DNA of 64,000 nt. It comes from Sambucus nigra. Its lineage: Eukaryota; Streptophyta; Magnoliopsida; Dipsacales; Adoxaceae. Position 1 is the stretch's first letter. Every line of letters begins with the position of its first letter. The stretch is taken from NCBI GenBank assembly GCA_949130495.1, contig OX422217.1, positions 571,736,606 through 571,800,605 of the forward strand, written 5' to 3'. A program made the position numbers and the translations under genes. Below are positions 23,364 to 35,798 of the stretch, one piece after another. The notes under the pieces are model-generated. The model saw only the letters and a program-made list of their open reading frames with translations, did not search any database and was not told where the DNA came from.

Positions 23364-24237
23364 TGTAAGGACATTTTGTCCAGTATTTATGTGTATGTCA
23401 TAAGCCGTTACATAGTTGAAGAAATTCAAGATCGCATCATCATCAATGGATCCGAATATTAAAGAATTCAAGGAAGGAGTCAAAATTCTGGACAGCCGGA
23501 CCGGTCCGCCTGCTTTCAAAAATGAACCAGTCTGCCCCGAACCGATCCACCTCAGGAAGGATCGATCCGACTTTCTCTTGAACCAGTAGACCCCGGACCG
23601 ATTGTGAACCGAAGAAACCCTATTAAAAAAAGAACCGATCCGACCTCGGACCGATCGGCCTCAGATCTGGACCGGTCCGCCTAAGATAAAATCGTGCAGA
23701 TCGTGCTGAGATTTTTTAGGGCCAGGTTTTCTTTTATAAACCAACTTCGGGGATTTGTTTTCTAAGACTTACATAAACAATTTTCAGAGTCCTAAATACT
23801 CTAAGTCTTCATCTTTTTGAGTCCCAAGACTCATGTTTCGATTCACACAAATTTACAAACCCTTGTGAATCTGTTTGTAACCCAAGAACACAATCGTGTG
23901 TCTGTTCATACCCCTGTGGAGAAGACTGTCCTTCTTCTTCATTGTTTCCCTCCTGGAAAGGGAAACTTCTAGCCGCCGACTACAGATTCGACACCTGCGG
24001 GTAACACTGTGTCACTGTATTTTCATTGTAATTCGAGAAATTGTATGTTACGATATTATAATGAAAGTAAATGGTTTTGCCCCTTTGGGGGATTTTTCCT
24101 CACATATGTGTGTTTGAATGTTCTTGCATGAGTTATCATCTTGTTCAATCACATATAGTTGCATGTTTAGGATTTAATTGATAAAAATTGAGTTTAATTT
24201 AATAAGATCTCTATTTGAACGCACGCGCACTCTTTCA
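23364..24237 (+). repeat. copia 3' LTR (874 bp)
   Basis: Same ends as the 5' LTR (TGTAAGGACATT and CACTCTTTCA) with about 36 bp of extra length, partly in the palindromic CCGGACC region (23500-23690). It is followed by CGAAT at 24238-24242. Confidence 0.95.
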
Positions 24238-24242
24238 CGAAT

Positions 24243-24683
24243 CGATTCGGTATGAGACAGTAAGAAAGTAGAGCCATTTCGAATCGATTCGATCCTGGGG
24301 GATTTTTGAGGTTTTCTCCTTTAAGTTTAGGGAAATTTAAACTATGGTTTTGGATACTATTATAGGGGATTCTAGATATGATATTAGGACTCCTAGATAA
24401 TGGTATTGAGGGTGAGTAAACCCTGGGATGAAAGAAGGAACCTCGGATTAATATAGAGTACGATCCAGGGTATAGATTTTATTAATGTTTTGGGACAAGA
24501 GACATTCGAGAAAATCATTCGGCAAGCGTGTATAGATATATTTATGCGGTTAGAATAAATATGGTCCAATTAAAATCGAAAAAAAATCCTAGAATGTGAT
24601 TAGGATGGAATTTGGGATTATGGGTCATCGTTATGTGTGGTTGGAAATTATAGCCATGTATACATTTGAGAAGTGATACTTGA

Positions 24684-24722
<39 letters not shown>

Positions 24723-25219
24723 ATTGGTATATGTGTATTTAGAGGCTGGTTTCCACGGGCTTTCCTTTGGTATAGGGTTGGAACAGCCAGAGTATATATT
24801 TTCTCTAGTTCGATCCAGGGAGGTTGCGCGATGTGGGTGAATCCCCTGGCTTGAGGAGCAGGGTGAGTATAGTCCCCAGATCATTATCGTCCCGCGTTCG
24901 AGTGAGATGTGTGTAACTCCACTTGCAGGGGGAACATGACTGCCTCCACCGTTACTTATGTATGAGAACGTCACTATGAGACCGCATCCTTGAGTTATAG
25001 CTCATTGGAATGGTTATTGTACTTGTGTGTATAGTACATTACTTATGTATGAGAACAAGATATCATATCTCTATGAGAGTAAAGAGATTAATTGAATATG
25101 AAATGAAAAAGGATTAATTCTCATTCCAGGAGATTGTATCCAGACTTAAAATGTGAAATGTATATGAAAGTGAGTATGAAAAATAAAGATGAGTATATTA
25201 TGTATTTTTATTTATACGA

Positions 25220-25272
<53 letters not shown>

Positions 25273-26124
25273 GTACTGAGGGTCTAATGGATCTCGATGA
25301 TCGACCTTGCCAAGTAGTAGTGTATCGGGGGGGTTCCTTGTTTGGATTTCGCTTCGCAAGACACCCCACGCACGAATATGGCATAGCGTTGAGACTGGGG
25401 AGAAGTTTAGCCCTTAGTACTTGGTTTGTTGAGGGTTTCTAGAGTTTGGATGTGACAGATTAGTTAGGCAGCGTAGATTGACTAGGATGTGTAGAGGGAT
25501 GCGCTCGGTGTGCACTATTAGAAGAGAGGTAAGGGGTATCTCATGGGAGTGCGATACCAATTTAAATATGAGATAAAACATATTTTTTAAAAATAAAGCA
25601 TTTATGCACTTGCTAAATATTTTCACAACTCGGGCTCTGACCCGTTTCTATATTTTTCCTCTCTTACTGTATCTATATATATAGGTGTCCAAACACAGGG
25701 AAGTCTGGATGATGATCCTTTCGAGTCAGACGTTTGCTGCAGCAGCTGTGGATGCATGAAGGTTTATTTTTAGACGCTTATATTCTTGTGATCTAGATAG
25801 GAAGTATTATAATAAAATTCGGGCCGAAATCCCAACTGCATCTAGTTATTCTTTTATCGTCTTTTAGTGCGCCATTCGATTTGGCTGTATTTATATTTGA
25901 ATGGAGTGTTAGGTTATTTTATCTCTTTCCAGTTCCAATTATATAAACTGTGTGAATGTTTTAATTGTATAGTTTGTTTAAAAAGATTAGTTAAATAAAA
26001 TTTTGACACCAGCCTAATAGGTTATTAGTAATTAAATTGGTTTTCGATAGTGATGCTAAGAATGATCCATATGCGACTCCGTACAGGAGTGATCGCCCGA
26101 TATTTTATTAGGCGGGTTGTGACA
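24243..26124 (+). repeat. gypsy 3' LTR, right part
   Basis: Continues the LTR begun at 14375 with CGATTCGG, which rebuilds a GAATCGATTC palindrome across the insertion site. It contains TA/TG microsatellites at about 24682-24722 and 25219-25269. It ends GATCGCCCGATATTTTATTA, then GGCGGGTTGTGACA at 26124. This terminal sequence is the complement of the first ~45 bp of the solo LTR at 35799, so the two belong to one LTR family. Confidence 0.8.
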
Positions 26125-26981
26125 CGGGCCCACCTCCGAATGACCTCCACCCACCCGGACCAATCCCAACCCCGATTATAAACCCACAATAAATTCAACC
26201 CAGATATGTTCACATGTGTGGGTGTTTATGTGTGTGTGTGTACGTGTGTATGTATGTGAGAGAGAAAAAGAAAGAGAGAGAGAAGAAGAAGAAGAAGAAG
26301 AAGAAGAAGGAGAAGAAGAAGAAGAAGAAGAAGAAGAAGAAGAAGAGAGGGAGAGCTGTGAATGAGAGAAAGGAAAGAGAAAAGAGCGAGAAAAAGTAAA
26401 GATAAAGTGAAAGTTTAAAAATTAAAATAAAGCTACATATATACTTGAAAGACAACTTTGATCTCACTTAAAACTCACGTGGAACACACATGAGCGTTTT
26501 CCCGTAAAAAAACTCACGGTGTTGACGTTCTTAGGTAATTTTCACTGTTAGTGAAAGTCTGAGTGGTGAATTGAAAAATGTTGAAGTTTGGGAGGTGAAG
26601 TGTTTAGGGGGATATAGTTCATGGGGACTAAGTGTAATTAACCTAGATTTCAAATACTAAACATATAGAATGTAATGTATACTAATGATAATTTTAATCC
26701 GACTCAAAAATGCGATACAGTTTGGTGTAGCACAGTAATGTGTCTCACTCTTATTGACATGTTTCTACGCTCCACTGCTGTTGAAGTTGGATACGAACTA
26801 ATACTGGTGCGACACACTGACGTGTCAGGTTTGTAAATCGAGGTCGAAATAATCGTATACTTAAAATACAATAACGTATATGAACATACATGTTTTTTCT
26901 ATATTGTTTTCACATCGTAAGTGTTAAATCTAACTTGTAAAATTGTTTGCTATTTCAAATTAAAAGGTATATTAATTAATA
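26125..26981. other. non-coding DNA with GT and GA/GAA microsatellites
   Basis: TG-rich at about 26214-26256, then (GA)n and (GAA)n at about 26258-26390. The remainder is AT-rich and without gene signals. The poly-Lys/Glu and poly-Phe frames here are products of the microsatellite. Confidence 0.7.
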
Positions 26982-27900
26982 TAGTATTTTGAATCAGGCA
27001 TTAGAAAAACTGATGTTTAATATTAAAAAATTATATCGACCAATGAATATATTGAAATTAATTTCTTGCAATTTGAAGTAATAGTTGCATTTTAAGATTC
27101 TAATCAATTTTTTTCCGGATTGTGTGAAGAGTGGGCATGTTTAATTGATGCTTTGAGTAAGATGTAACATTCATGCAGTATGTTATATTTAACTTAATTG
27201 TCATGAAAACTTGGCTAATGCTATTTAATATTACACCATGGTTCTTACGAGTGCATTTTAATATTTTTTAATTAGATGAATGAAAAAATATAGTATTTTG
27301 AATCAGGCATTAGAAAAACTGATGTTTAATATAAAATAATTTATATCAACTAATGAATATATTAAAATTAATTTTTTCAGTTTGAAGTAATAGTTACATT
27401 TCAAGATTCTAATCGATTTTTGTTCGGATTGTGTGAAGAGTGGTCATGTCTAATTGATCCTATGAGTAAGATGTGACATTCATGCAGTAAGTTATATCTA
27501 ACTTAATTGTCATGAAAACTTGGGTAATGCTATTTAATTTTACACCATGTTCTTACGGGTGCTTTTTTTTATTAGATGAATGAAAAAACATAGTATTTTG
27601 AATCAGGCATTAGAAAAACTGATGTTTAACATAAAAAAAATTATATCAACCAATGAATATATTGAAATTAATTTCTTTTAGTTTGAAGTAATAGTTGCAT
27701 TTCAAGATTCTAAACGATTTTTGTTCGGATTGTGTGAAGAGTGGTCATGTCTAATTGATGTTATGAGTAAGATGTGACATTCACGCAGTAAGTTATATCT
27801 AACGTAATTGTCATGAAATCTTGGGTAATGATATTTAATATTACACCATGTTCTTATGGGTGCATTTTAATTTTTTTTTAATTAGATGAATGAAAAAATA
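26982..27900. repeat. three tandem copies of a ~305 bp repeat
   Basis: TAGTATTTTGAATCAGGCAT recurs at 26982, 27291 and 27591, and the following ~300 bp is alike in each copy (GATTGTGTGAAGAGTGG, AAGATGTRACATTCA, TTAGATGAATGAAAAA). No protein or RNA identity is apparent. The first copy is the most divergent. Confidence 0.85.
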
Positions 27901-28581
27901 TTTTTTCTTATTATTCATTTCTGGAAAATCTCACTTTTTAATAAAAATTAGAAAAAACAAATGATTGTTTGAAATTTCATTTGAAAATACTACACTATTT
28001 TTGAGTTTTTAAACATGATTTTTGTTTTAAATGTTATATTTTACACCATGATTATGTTTGCCAAAGCTTATATGTTTTAATTTTTTTTACTTCATTTTAC
28101 TATCAAAATTTACACAAAATATTAAGGTGAACAATTACCCAACTTACCGAAGTTTCAAACCCACACATGCATGTTCATTGGCTCATGACCACCCTCTGCC
28201 ATATCGTATTTTTTTTCTTTTAAATATGTCATGAGTACATTACATATTTTGGGGGTTTTAGCATTGCTTTCTATGGGGGATTATGAGTGCTAAGTCTATG
28301 GAATTCGAATGGTGAGTGACATTAACGATATGGTTTCAAGTGTTTTTGCCATGTAGGTGATGGCCGAAAAATTGCGTTGACCGTGACAAAATGGAAAATT
28401 ATGATTCATGTATATCTCACCTCAAATAATTGGAAAAAACTTTATTTAATTATGTTGCCTACTCAACAATTGTACTCAAGACCATCTGTTGCTGTTATGA
28501 GTTTGTATGTCCCATATCATTCTCTATATGAATGATTGAAAGGTGTTAATATTCGGATAGAGTTGTCCCTAATGTTGACCT
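27901..28581. other. AT-rich DNA, nothing recognised
   Basis: No open frame, repeat terminus or splice pattern could be supported on either strand. Confidence 0.4.
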
Positions 28582-30200
28582 TGTAACGCCCCGACCCGGA
28601 TTTAAAGGTTAATAAAGGATCAACCCAATTCGATTCGTATGTTAATTGTGAAGTGCAGTGAAACAACCTAAATAATGTTTCTAATCCAATTTTATTATTC
28701 TATAACGTTATTCTTATTAGCACGCAATTCCATTTTTTTATCAACTACGTGATAAGACCCAAGGGAAGTACCCCCAAAGCCAAGTAAATAGAGCTACAAT
28801 TAGTAAATGCAAATAACTACTTACATGTCAAACGCTCTCAAAGTATGGAATAACATATAACCTGCCATAACAAAAGGAGCGATGTGAGCTGAATGTTCAG
28901 TGGGAACATATGCAAGTGCAATATAGAAACGGACGAAAGAAAGAACACTCACACGTTACAACTACATGCATGCGAAAATATGTATATACTTACACATATA
29001 CTTTTGAAAAATACGTGTCCCAGTGTATTTAGATGTTTTATTTTGAAAAACGTTATTTGATACCGTTTATACTCCGTGTCTTTATAAGATAAACATTTTT
29101 GTATTCTATGCTTAGAACTAGCATATTCTTCCCGTTAACTCATCCAGTTAAACAATTTATAATTGTTGGGAAAAATCTTTCATTCACTTTCGAATGATTA
29201 TTACTCTACGTTAACTAACTCACGCCGAGTTATTAATCATTACTTAAGACTTTCTTTCAGAACGCACACACACACCGTGTTTAGAAAATTACTCGTTTTC
29301 CTTTGAAAGTCTCATATAACACACGCTTGTATTCATTATGATTCAAATCTCATTAGATATCTCAGACATCATTAAGTCACCTTATTTAACCATCATATGT
29401 TACCACATGAATATTAAACATTTAAAGAGTTATCCTTGTATTAGTAAATCAATGAATTAATGCCATTCAATTATGACTCTTTCATGAATTATTATTTCAT
29501 AGGTTAGCATTATATTTTGGGATTCCTCCAACACCCTCACCCGTCACAACACGCACACACCCACGGTTTCATGGAATTTCACCATCTGGCACCGATGGCC
29601 AGTAAACTGCAGTTGCTTTGGGAGTTTTCACCCGAGAGACACCATAGCCCTGCTTAATCATTTAACCCGACATCATCCAGTATCATTATCTTTCCAATAT
29701 GTTTAACACTTTCATAATGTTCACATTTTCCACTATCCTTTTTACCTGGCCGAAGCCAAAATCCAGGACTTTACCACCCCATTTGTGTTTCATTTATGTC
29801 CTTTATCCTTTAACCGTAATTTTATTCAAAAATCGTATTCATGTAGGACCACTTTGTGTAACATCATTTCCAACATTTTTATTTCATAAAAGTGTTACAC
29901 TTAAATTAAAATTACTATTTTACCCATTAATTTTTCAAATCACCTTTTACTCCATTTTCACAAGTGTTAATTTCCCAAAAAAATAATTTAGTCACCTGCA
30001 CTAACTTCTTAAGTGTTTTGACCCTTTAACACCTTCTTACACTTGGAGTAATCTTTTACTTGATTGGAAATATTTTTACACCTGTAATTTCCTTTAATTC
30101 CATAAGTGTTAATAATTCACAACATTGGTAGTTACATTCCATGTTTACCCATTAACACTTAACGAATACTTTTGTGACCCCAAACAGAACATTGCTAGTC
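28582..30200 (-). repeat. possible gypsy LTR fragment
   Basis: Begins TGTAACGCCCCGACCCGG, similar in style to the start of the minus-strand solo LTR at 35799 (TGTGACACCCCGCC). An Asp/purine-poor leader-like stretch follows. The far end is not defined and no target duplication was found, so the right limit is approximate. No coding sequence is present. Confidence 0.3.
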
Positions 30201-31849
30201 CTCGAGAAAAAAAATAGAGAGAAAACAGAGATAAGTAACCAAAAGTGTACCACTTTCGCAGGCACTGTCGATTGCACTTAGCATGTGCAACAAGCCGTTA
30301 AACCTATAGGTTGCCCTATAGGACGAGTTGTGTCTCGTGAGGGTTTGCTGTGAATATACCCACAAAATTCTTTATTTGCAAATGCAATCAATCTCTTATT
30401 ATACATAAAATAATCGCACAATCCATCATGAGAATAATAATTGCAGAAATACAAACTAGAATGTGTAAAAAGTTTAGCTATATGAGTACTCAAGGCACAT
30501 CCTTCCTAGAACTCAACGTGTGTAGTGTGAATCAGTCAAAACTGATCGAGTATCATCAGAGTAATTCCTAGATTGCCTTATCGGAATCAAAGCTTAAACT
30601 TCAAATCTCACGGATATATCTCTCTCAACGAACTCTTGAGATTAGGGTAAGTGTATCGCTCTTATGTGTGAGGAGGTGAGTAAATGTAAACAAATTCAAA
30701 CGTCTCACACACATATAAGAAAGAACGTACATTTAGAAGAAAAATGATCTCATGAAAGGAAGCTAATCACTATAGCGAGAACGTCGAGTTATTCACCACG
30801 TTGACTTTCATGTGCCCGAACACCTAGGGGAAATATGTATGTTTATGGGTGAGGGGAAAATGAAATGAGATGGATGGGATGATATGAGGTAGGATGGTGA
30901 TATGATGGATGGATGGTATATGTTTGAGAAGAGTTTATTACACTTTGATGAAGAAATGTCTTTATTTCTTGAGTGCTCTTTCTCTTTTTCTTCTTTTCCA
31001 AATACTCATCAATGTATGAGATAAATCTGCTAAAAATACAAATAATCCCAACATAGATTAGTATTTAATTTTTCTCCATCTAAATTGACTTTGAGAAAGA
31101 TATTCACTAAAAATGCAAACACTCTCCATGACGGATCTTCTCCTATTACTTTCTCTTTTCCAATATTTGTTTTATACCAATAATGAAGACATTTAACATT
31201 TGGGTAGACACTCCTTCTCTCAAAAATGAAAGATGATAATTGAAATGATGAATGGATGGTGTGGAAAACATATGGGAATATGAAAGAATATGGGAAGGTA
31301 GTGGGTGAAGTGAATGGTAAATTGTAGGTGTATGGATGAAAATCTAATGATCTAGGCAATTTTTAATACACGCGTTTCATAGAAATCAAAAAAGATGTCA
31401 TTCTCAGTAATCAAACCAAAAATTTATGAAAAATAATGAGATCATATAACGATTTAAAGTGCGTACCCAAAAGAAGTTGAATCAATCTTGTGATTCGGAG
31501 ATTGCGTAAAACTCTCTAAAAGGTGAAAGGCACGAATCTCACAAGCTAAAGTCTCTGTTAGTGATCCTTAAGGTTCTCTTGTGAATTATAGTACTCTTCA
31601 ACTCAAAACCGTAGTGACGTGATAAGTGCGCAAATTTTGCTGAGTCTAGAAATTCATGGTGCAAAATGCCTTGTTACGTATTACATAAGCTATTTAGAAA
31701 GAAGATAAATCCTCTAGCTCGATTTCTAGACTTAAAAGATGGATGATAGAAAATTCACGTAAATGAATGAGATGAAGGAAACTGCACGAAATTTTAAAAA
31801 TCAGGTTTAAAAACTCAAAAAAATTCAAAAGAGGAACGATTTTGATAAA
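30201..31849. other. non-coding DNA, possibly part of a minus-strand LTR element
   Basis: No gene recognised. GATGG-rich sequence (ATGGATGG words) lies at about 30860-30925 and 31235-31345. This is where the 3' LTR of the minus-strand element to the right would be expected, but I could not match it to that element's other LTR. Confidence 0.35.
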
Positions 31850-32491
31850 ATTCCCCACCCCCAAACAAAAAGGAACATCGTCCTCGATGTTAAGTATAGT
31901 GATTTTTAAAATTGAGAGCATAAGGTAGGAAAGAGATTACCACAATCAATCACTAATGAAATGGGCAGATGAAGCGAAAAAGAAACCTGAATATATGGTA
32001 AGATAACAAAAGTGTACAAGTCTACAAACATGTAAAGCATTGGGTGATGTGAAACACCACCCCCAAACAGGATGAGACTTGTACAAGAAATGCGGGCTGC
32101 CTCCCCGTAGCGCTAAGTTTAGTGTCTTCAGCCAGACCGAACCATTCTCACCCAAACGATAACAACTATGAAAGCACGGGGTGACAGAAAAATCGGGTGA
32201 TGATAATCACCCCCGAACAAGATTGAAAGCATAAGTCTTGTTGGATAAAGGATAAAATGGGTCAATGGACTTCTATGGCAAAGTGCATCACACGATGCAA
32301 AGCATCGGTGGACCATGGGTGGGCGGGGATTAGGATGAGAGTGAGGGTGAATAAGCACTGGTCACGGGCCTTATTGAGCCAGAAGGTGAGGGAAACAAGA
32401 GCCCTATAAGTATGGTGCTCAAGCTGGATGGGGAGGCGAAATGGTGGGGAAAGTGGAATGGGGTTGGCCTCATAAAAATCACACGACCGCT

Positions 32492-34119
32492 CTATAAATG
32501 GGCGATGATAATGGTCGCGTCGTGACACACCAGGGAGCTGACGGGAAGAGAAATCAACACACAAGAGAGTGGTGTGCATGGAGGAACAAGCTCGATGACA
32601 CGAAAGTGGAGAGTATCACCACATATACTCGCATGGATGGTAGAGGATGATTTCAAGTGAGGATCTAAAAATGTAGATGGAAACATGAAATGTGTAAAAT
32701 TAAGATCCAAACCAGGTGGCGGGGTAGAAGGAATAATGGGTGGGTCGGGAGGGATAAATGGTGGAGGAAAATGATCCAACTCAAGTGTAGGGGACACATA
32801 ATCAGGGGGAGGAGTAAATTAATACTCACAAAGGAGCGTGGTATCTAAAGATGGAGTGGTCAACTTTTCCACCAATGTATCACCATCCGTAATGGTGAAA
32901 GGGTCTAACGAGGCATTAAGATCCAAGATATATGAGTCAACATCAATATCAGACTCAAAGTGAGCCAAACATCGCTGGAGAGGATCCATAGCAAGGGATG
33001 TGGGAACCATATCCGATTCAATCTCGGTGTAGTGGGCGGCACTCGTAGCTATAGCTAACCTAAAAGATATGGGCATGTCAGAGACATATGCAATTGGTGC
33101 ATAAGGTAAAAGCTCGGGCGTATTTTTGGATATAACGGGTGGGTATAGATCAGTCTCACTAGCGAAAGGTAAGTCAACACAATTGTCAACTTGGGGCTCG
33201 GACCATGGAATGGTCTCAACTTCGAGATTCGCTGGGGGATAGGGTTGGTCACACTCAAAATCGGTGGCACAAGACGATGCATCATCACACCACGTGGGGG
33301 AAACAACGGTTGTCTTGAGGGAAAATCCGACTCGTTCGCACACTCAAATTCATTTAATTTTTGTTCAAGACGTTGAAGGACTTCATTTTGAATTTGAGTG
33401 GCTTGCTCTTTCTCGAGTATGAACTTTTGCAAGAGTGCCTCGAGAGCGAAGGTGGATGATGGTGGGGAAGTGATGGCGGGTGGTGAAGGTGGACACAACT
33501 TGCTACTAACATGTGAAAACGGAGAATACTCATAGGAAGTGTGGGGAGCGGGGTCAAGTGTGTTATACGCGGGAGAAGCATCTCCATGATGGATAAATGG
33601 ATGATAATCATTGGGTGCGTAGTGAGGGAACTGATCGGGATAGGGTGCACAAGGTTGCCATGACGAATGTTGGAACGTGTGAGGATCCACAACATCGGGT
33701 TGGGATTCGTATTGCGTGGAAGGGTGATCAGGCCTCCTCGAATAGCTCGGGTACTCACACAACTCGGGATTAGGTATATCGGGATAATAGGCCGATGTGG
33801 GTTCCGAAACAATGTCATATGGATACACATGGTCTATAGTGGGTTCGGATGTATATGGAATGTAAGCGCACTTATGGGACATGTGATCTGCGTAATAACA
33901 ATGGGTGCACAACAAAGTATGAGACACGTCGACACTTGACACCGAGGGTGATGAAAAATGAGGTGCGTGCATGGACGGGTCAAGAGTATCTACGGTACTT
34001 GTGAGAGAGGTGAAACCACTAAAAATATCATAAAAAGACGGATCAGGATCACTCTCACACGTGTCACGAGTCAATGGAAAATGACCAAAGTATCCCCGTA
34101 AATGACGTTCTTCCGCCAT
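32492..34119 (-). pseudogene. proline-rich gag-like protein with zinc knuckle
   Basis: Starts MAEERHLRGYFGHFPL at 34119. A knuckle-like CTHCYYADHMSHKC (CX2CX4HX4C) lies at about residues 70-85. A long region rich in Pro, Tyr, His and Ser follows, then a short coiled coil (about residues 230-265, LLQKFILEKEQATQIQ). Near 33300 the reading passes to another frame, continuing as an acidic region down to 32819, where it stops. A further Pro-rich piece runs to 32492. Similar Cys-His plus Pro/acid-rich proteins are found in non-autonomous plant gypsy elements. Its role would be RNA or particle binding, which is inferred from the knuckle. The opposite-strand frames are shadows. Confidence 0.55.
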
Positions 34120-34149
34120 GAGGAGAAAAATATATATTTTTTTTTTGAA

Positions 34150-34600
34150 ATTTTAAATTTTTTTCAAAAGGAAAGAAAATATTTTTGGATTTTTCTAAAA
34201 ATGAAGGAAGAAAATATTTTTGAATTTTTTTATTGGAAAATGAAAGAAAGACAATATTTTTGAATTTTCTAAAAAAATAAAGGAAGAAAATGTTTTTGGA
34301 TTTTTGTTTTTTTTTGAAAAATAAAGGAAGAAAATATTTTCAAATTTTTTATAAAAATAATGGAAGAAAATGTTTTTGGAATTTTTTTTTGAAAAATAAA
34401 GGAAGAAAATATTTTCGAATTTTTTATAAAAAGATTGGAAGAGAATGTTTTTGGATTTTTTTTTTGGAAAATGAAAGAACGAAAATATTTTTTGATTTTC
34501 TAAAAAAATAAAGGAAGAAAATGTTTTCGAATTTTTTATAAAAATAATGGAAGAAAATGTTTTTGTTTTTTTTTTTTGGAAGAAAAGAGCGGAAAAAATA
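34150..34600. repeat. ~37 bp degenerate tandem repeats (AT- and purine-rich)
   Basis: The word GGAAGAAAAT recurs at 34206, 34282, 34326, 34362, 34401, 34437, 34513 and 34549, a spacing of about 36-39 bp or twice that. It lies in the leader of the minus-strand element. Reading frames here are repetitive Lys/Phe strings. Confidence 0.85.
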
Positions 34601-35396
34601 GGTGGAGTCTTTGAATTTTGAACGAAATCACTAATACCCACTACCAAAAAAATTGAATTGGACACACACAAGTCGAGGATAAATCCTAATTAGCACATAG
34701 CCAATTTTTATCTTCAAAATTTAGTGAAAGTGTAGACAAATTTTAATTAAGTCTGTGGGCGATAAAAATCACGAAAATTATCTTTGTGATCGCCTTTGAA
34801 AAAAATATTCTCTTATTGGGCTACCTATTTGATTGATTTTAAATTTAATGATGGTTAGGGTAGCACACAAATGGTAAGCGAGTGAGTCGGGTGATGAAAT
34901 CCCTTCTCGTGAATGACCGGGTGTAGGTCTTAGTAATTTAATTCATCACACCATTCAAAAATAAATGCGAGAATAAAATCACACAAGAGCACGTAATCAC
35001 ATACAAAAATTAACTCGCTAACAGGAGAGGCGCGAGGGTTTTAGAAATATACCTCCCACGATTTTTACACCGCGGGGTGCTGAAAAATTTGAGTCGACCG
35101 GGGGGAGATTACGCCTATCTCAGTCGTCCCCGGGAGTCCTACCGACTCAAAGTAGAGAGGCTTCAAAATCCTCGCCTTTGGACGCCTTCTCTCTACCTTG
35201 TCCGGTTTCCCTTTTCGCTTTTTTTTTTATGGAATAAATATTACAAAATTAATATGGTGTCAAAATGCACCCAAATAAATACAAAGGTTCAAAAATCCTA
35301 TACAACCAGTCTAAGGAGGAGGGATGAGGAATAATAATTACAACTAAAAAAATTAAAAATTACAAGTCTTCAATTTTGTCTGCACGTCAAGAAAGA

Positions 35397-35409
35397 GGCA
35401 ACGGCGCCA
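35397..35409 (-). other. primer binding site of the minus-strand gypsy element
   Basis: On the minus strand TGGCGCCGTTGCC follows the LTR end TTTTCTATCA after two bases. This is the form of primer site used by Athila/Tat/Ogre elements. Confidence 0.75.
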
Positions 35410-35590
35410 TTTGATAGAAAACTTTTTCTGTACGTTCTGTTCGTTGTCGTGCAAAAGCCAATATCTAAAATTCTTTGAGTACCTACAAAACTTATCTAAA
35501 ACAACTCGTATTGCATTAAGTACGGGTATCAATCCAACTTTCAAGGTGTAACAATTAATGTGAAAACTTGCAATTCAATTTTTTTATTAA

Positions 35591-35594
<4 letters not shown>

Positions 35595-35664
<70 letters not shown>
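35595..35664. repeat. (TA)n microsatellite
   Basis: About 35 uninterrupted TA units inside the long LTR. Confidence 0.9.
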
Positions 35665-35668
<4 letters not shown>

Positions 35669-35798
35669 TATTTTTAAAAACAATTTCAAGGGAGATTTAT
35701 ACTCCTAATTATGAACTAAAATTAAAACTACACTAATAAAAACTAAAATAAGAAATGAGTGAAATAAATAAGAATGAGAATTAACAAGGGAGGGGAAT

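Larger units (their letters stand above)
15758..24237 (+). mobile_element. Ty1/copia retrotransposon (Sirevirus-like), 8,480 bp, disabled
   Basis: A complete element: 5' LTR, Met-tRNA primer site, gag with two zinc knuckles, protease, integrase, reverse transcriptase, RNase H, a 1.5 kb non-coding 3' region, purine tract and 3' LTR. CGAAT target duplications flank it at 15753-15757 and 24238-24242. The large coiled-coil gag, the second knuckle and the long pol-to-LTR spacer with several purine tracts suggest the Sirevirus (Maximus/SIRE) lineage. Placement within that lineage is inference. All coding modules carry stops or frameshifts, so it cannot move by itself. It sits inside the gypsy LTR and is therefore younger than that element. 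Confidence 0.95.
31850..35411 (-). mobile_element. internal region of a minus-strand, apparently non-autonomous Ogre/Athila-like gypsy element
   Basis: Read on the minus strand: primer site TGGCGCCGTTGCC at 35397-35409, a long leader, tandem repeats (34150-34600), a gag-like frame (32492-34119), and then the characteristic 3' sequences. At 32085-32137 is a TTAGCGCTACGGGGAGGCAG block, and near 31853, 32057 and 32208 are GGGGGTG tracts preceded by a GAGGACGATGTT word. These are familiar 3' features of Athila/Tat elements. No protease, RT, RNase H or integrase can be seen, so mobility would depend on other elements. Confidence 0.6.

Noticed and set aside
26210..26467. Lys/Glu- or Phe-rich proteins across the GAA tract
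   Set aside because: Pure microsatellite translation.
33191..33939. Plus-strand frames at 33191-33376 and 33667-33939
   Set aside because: They are shadows of the minus-strand gag-like frame.
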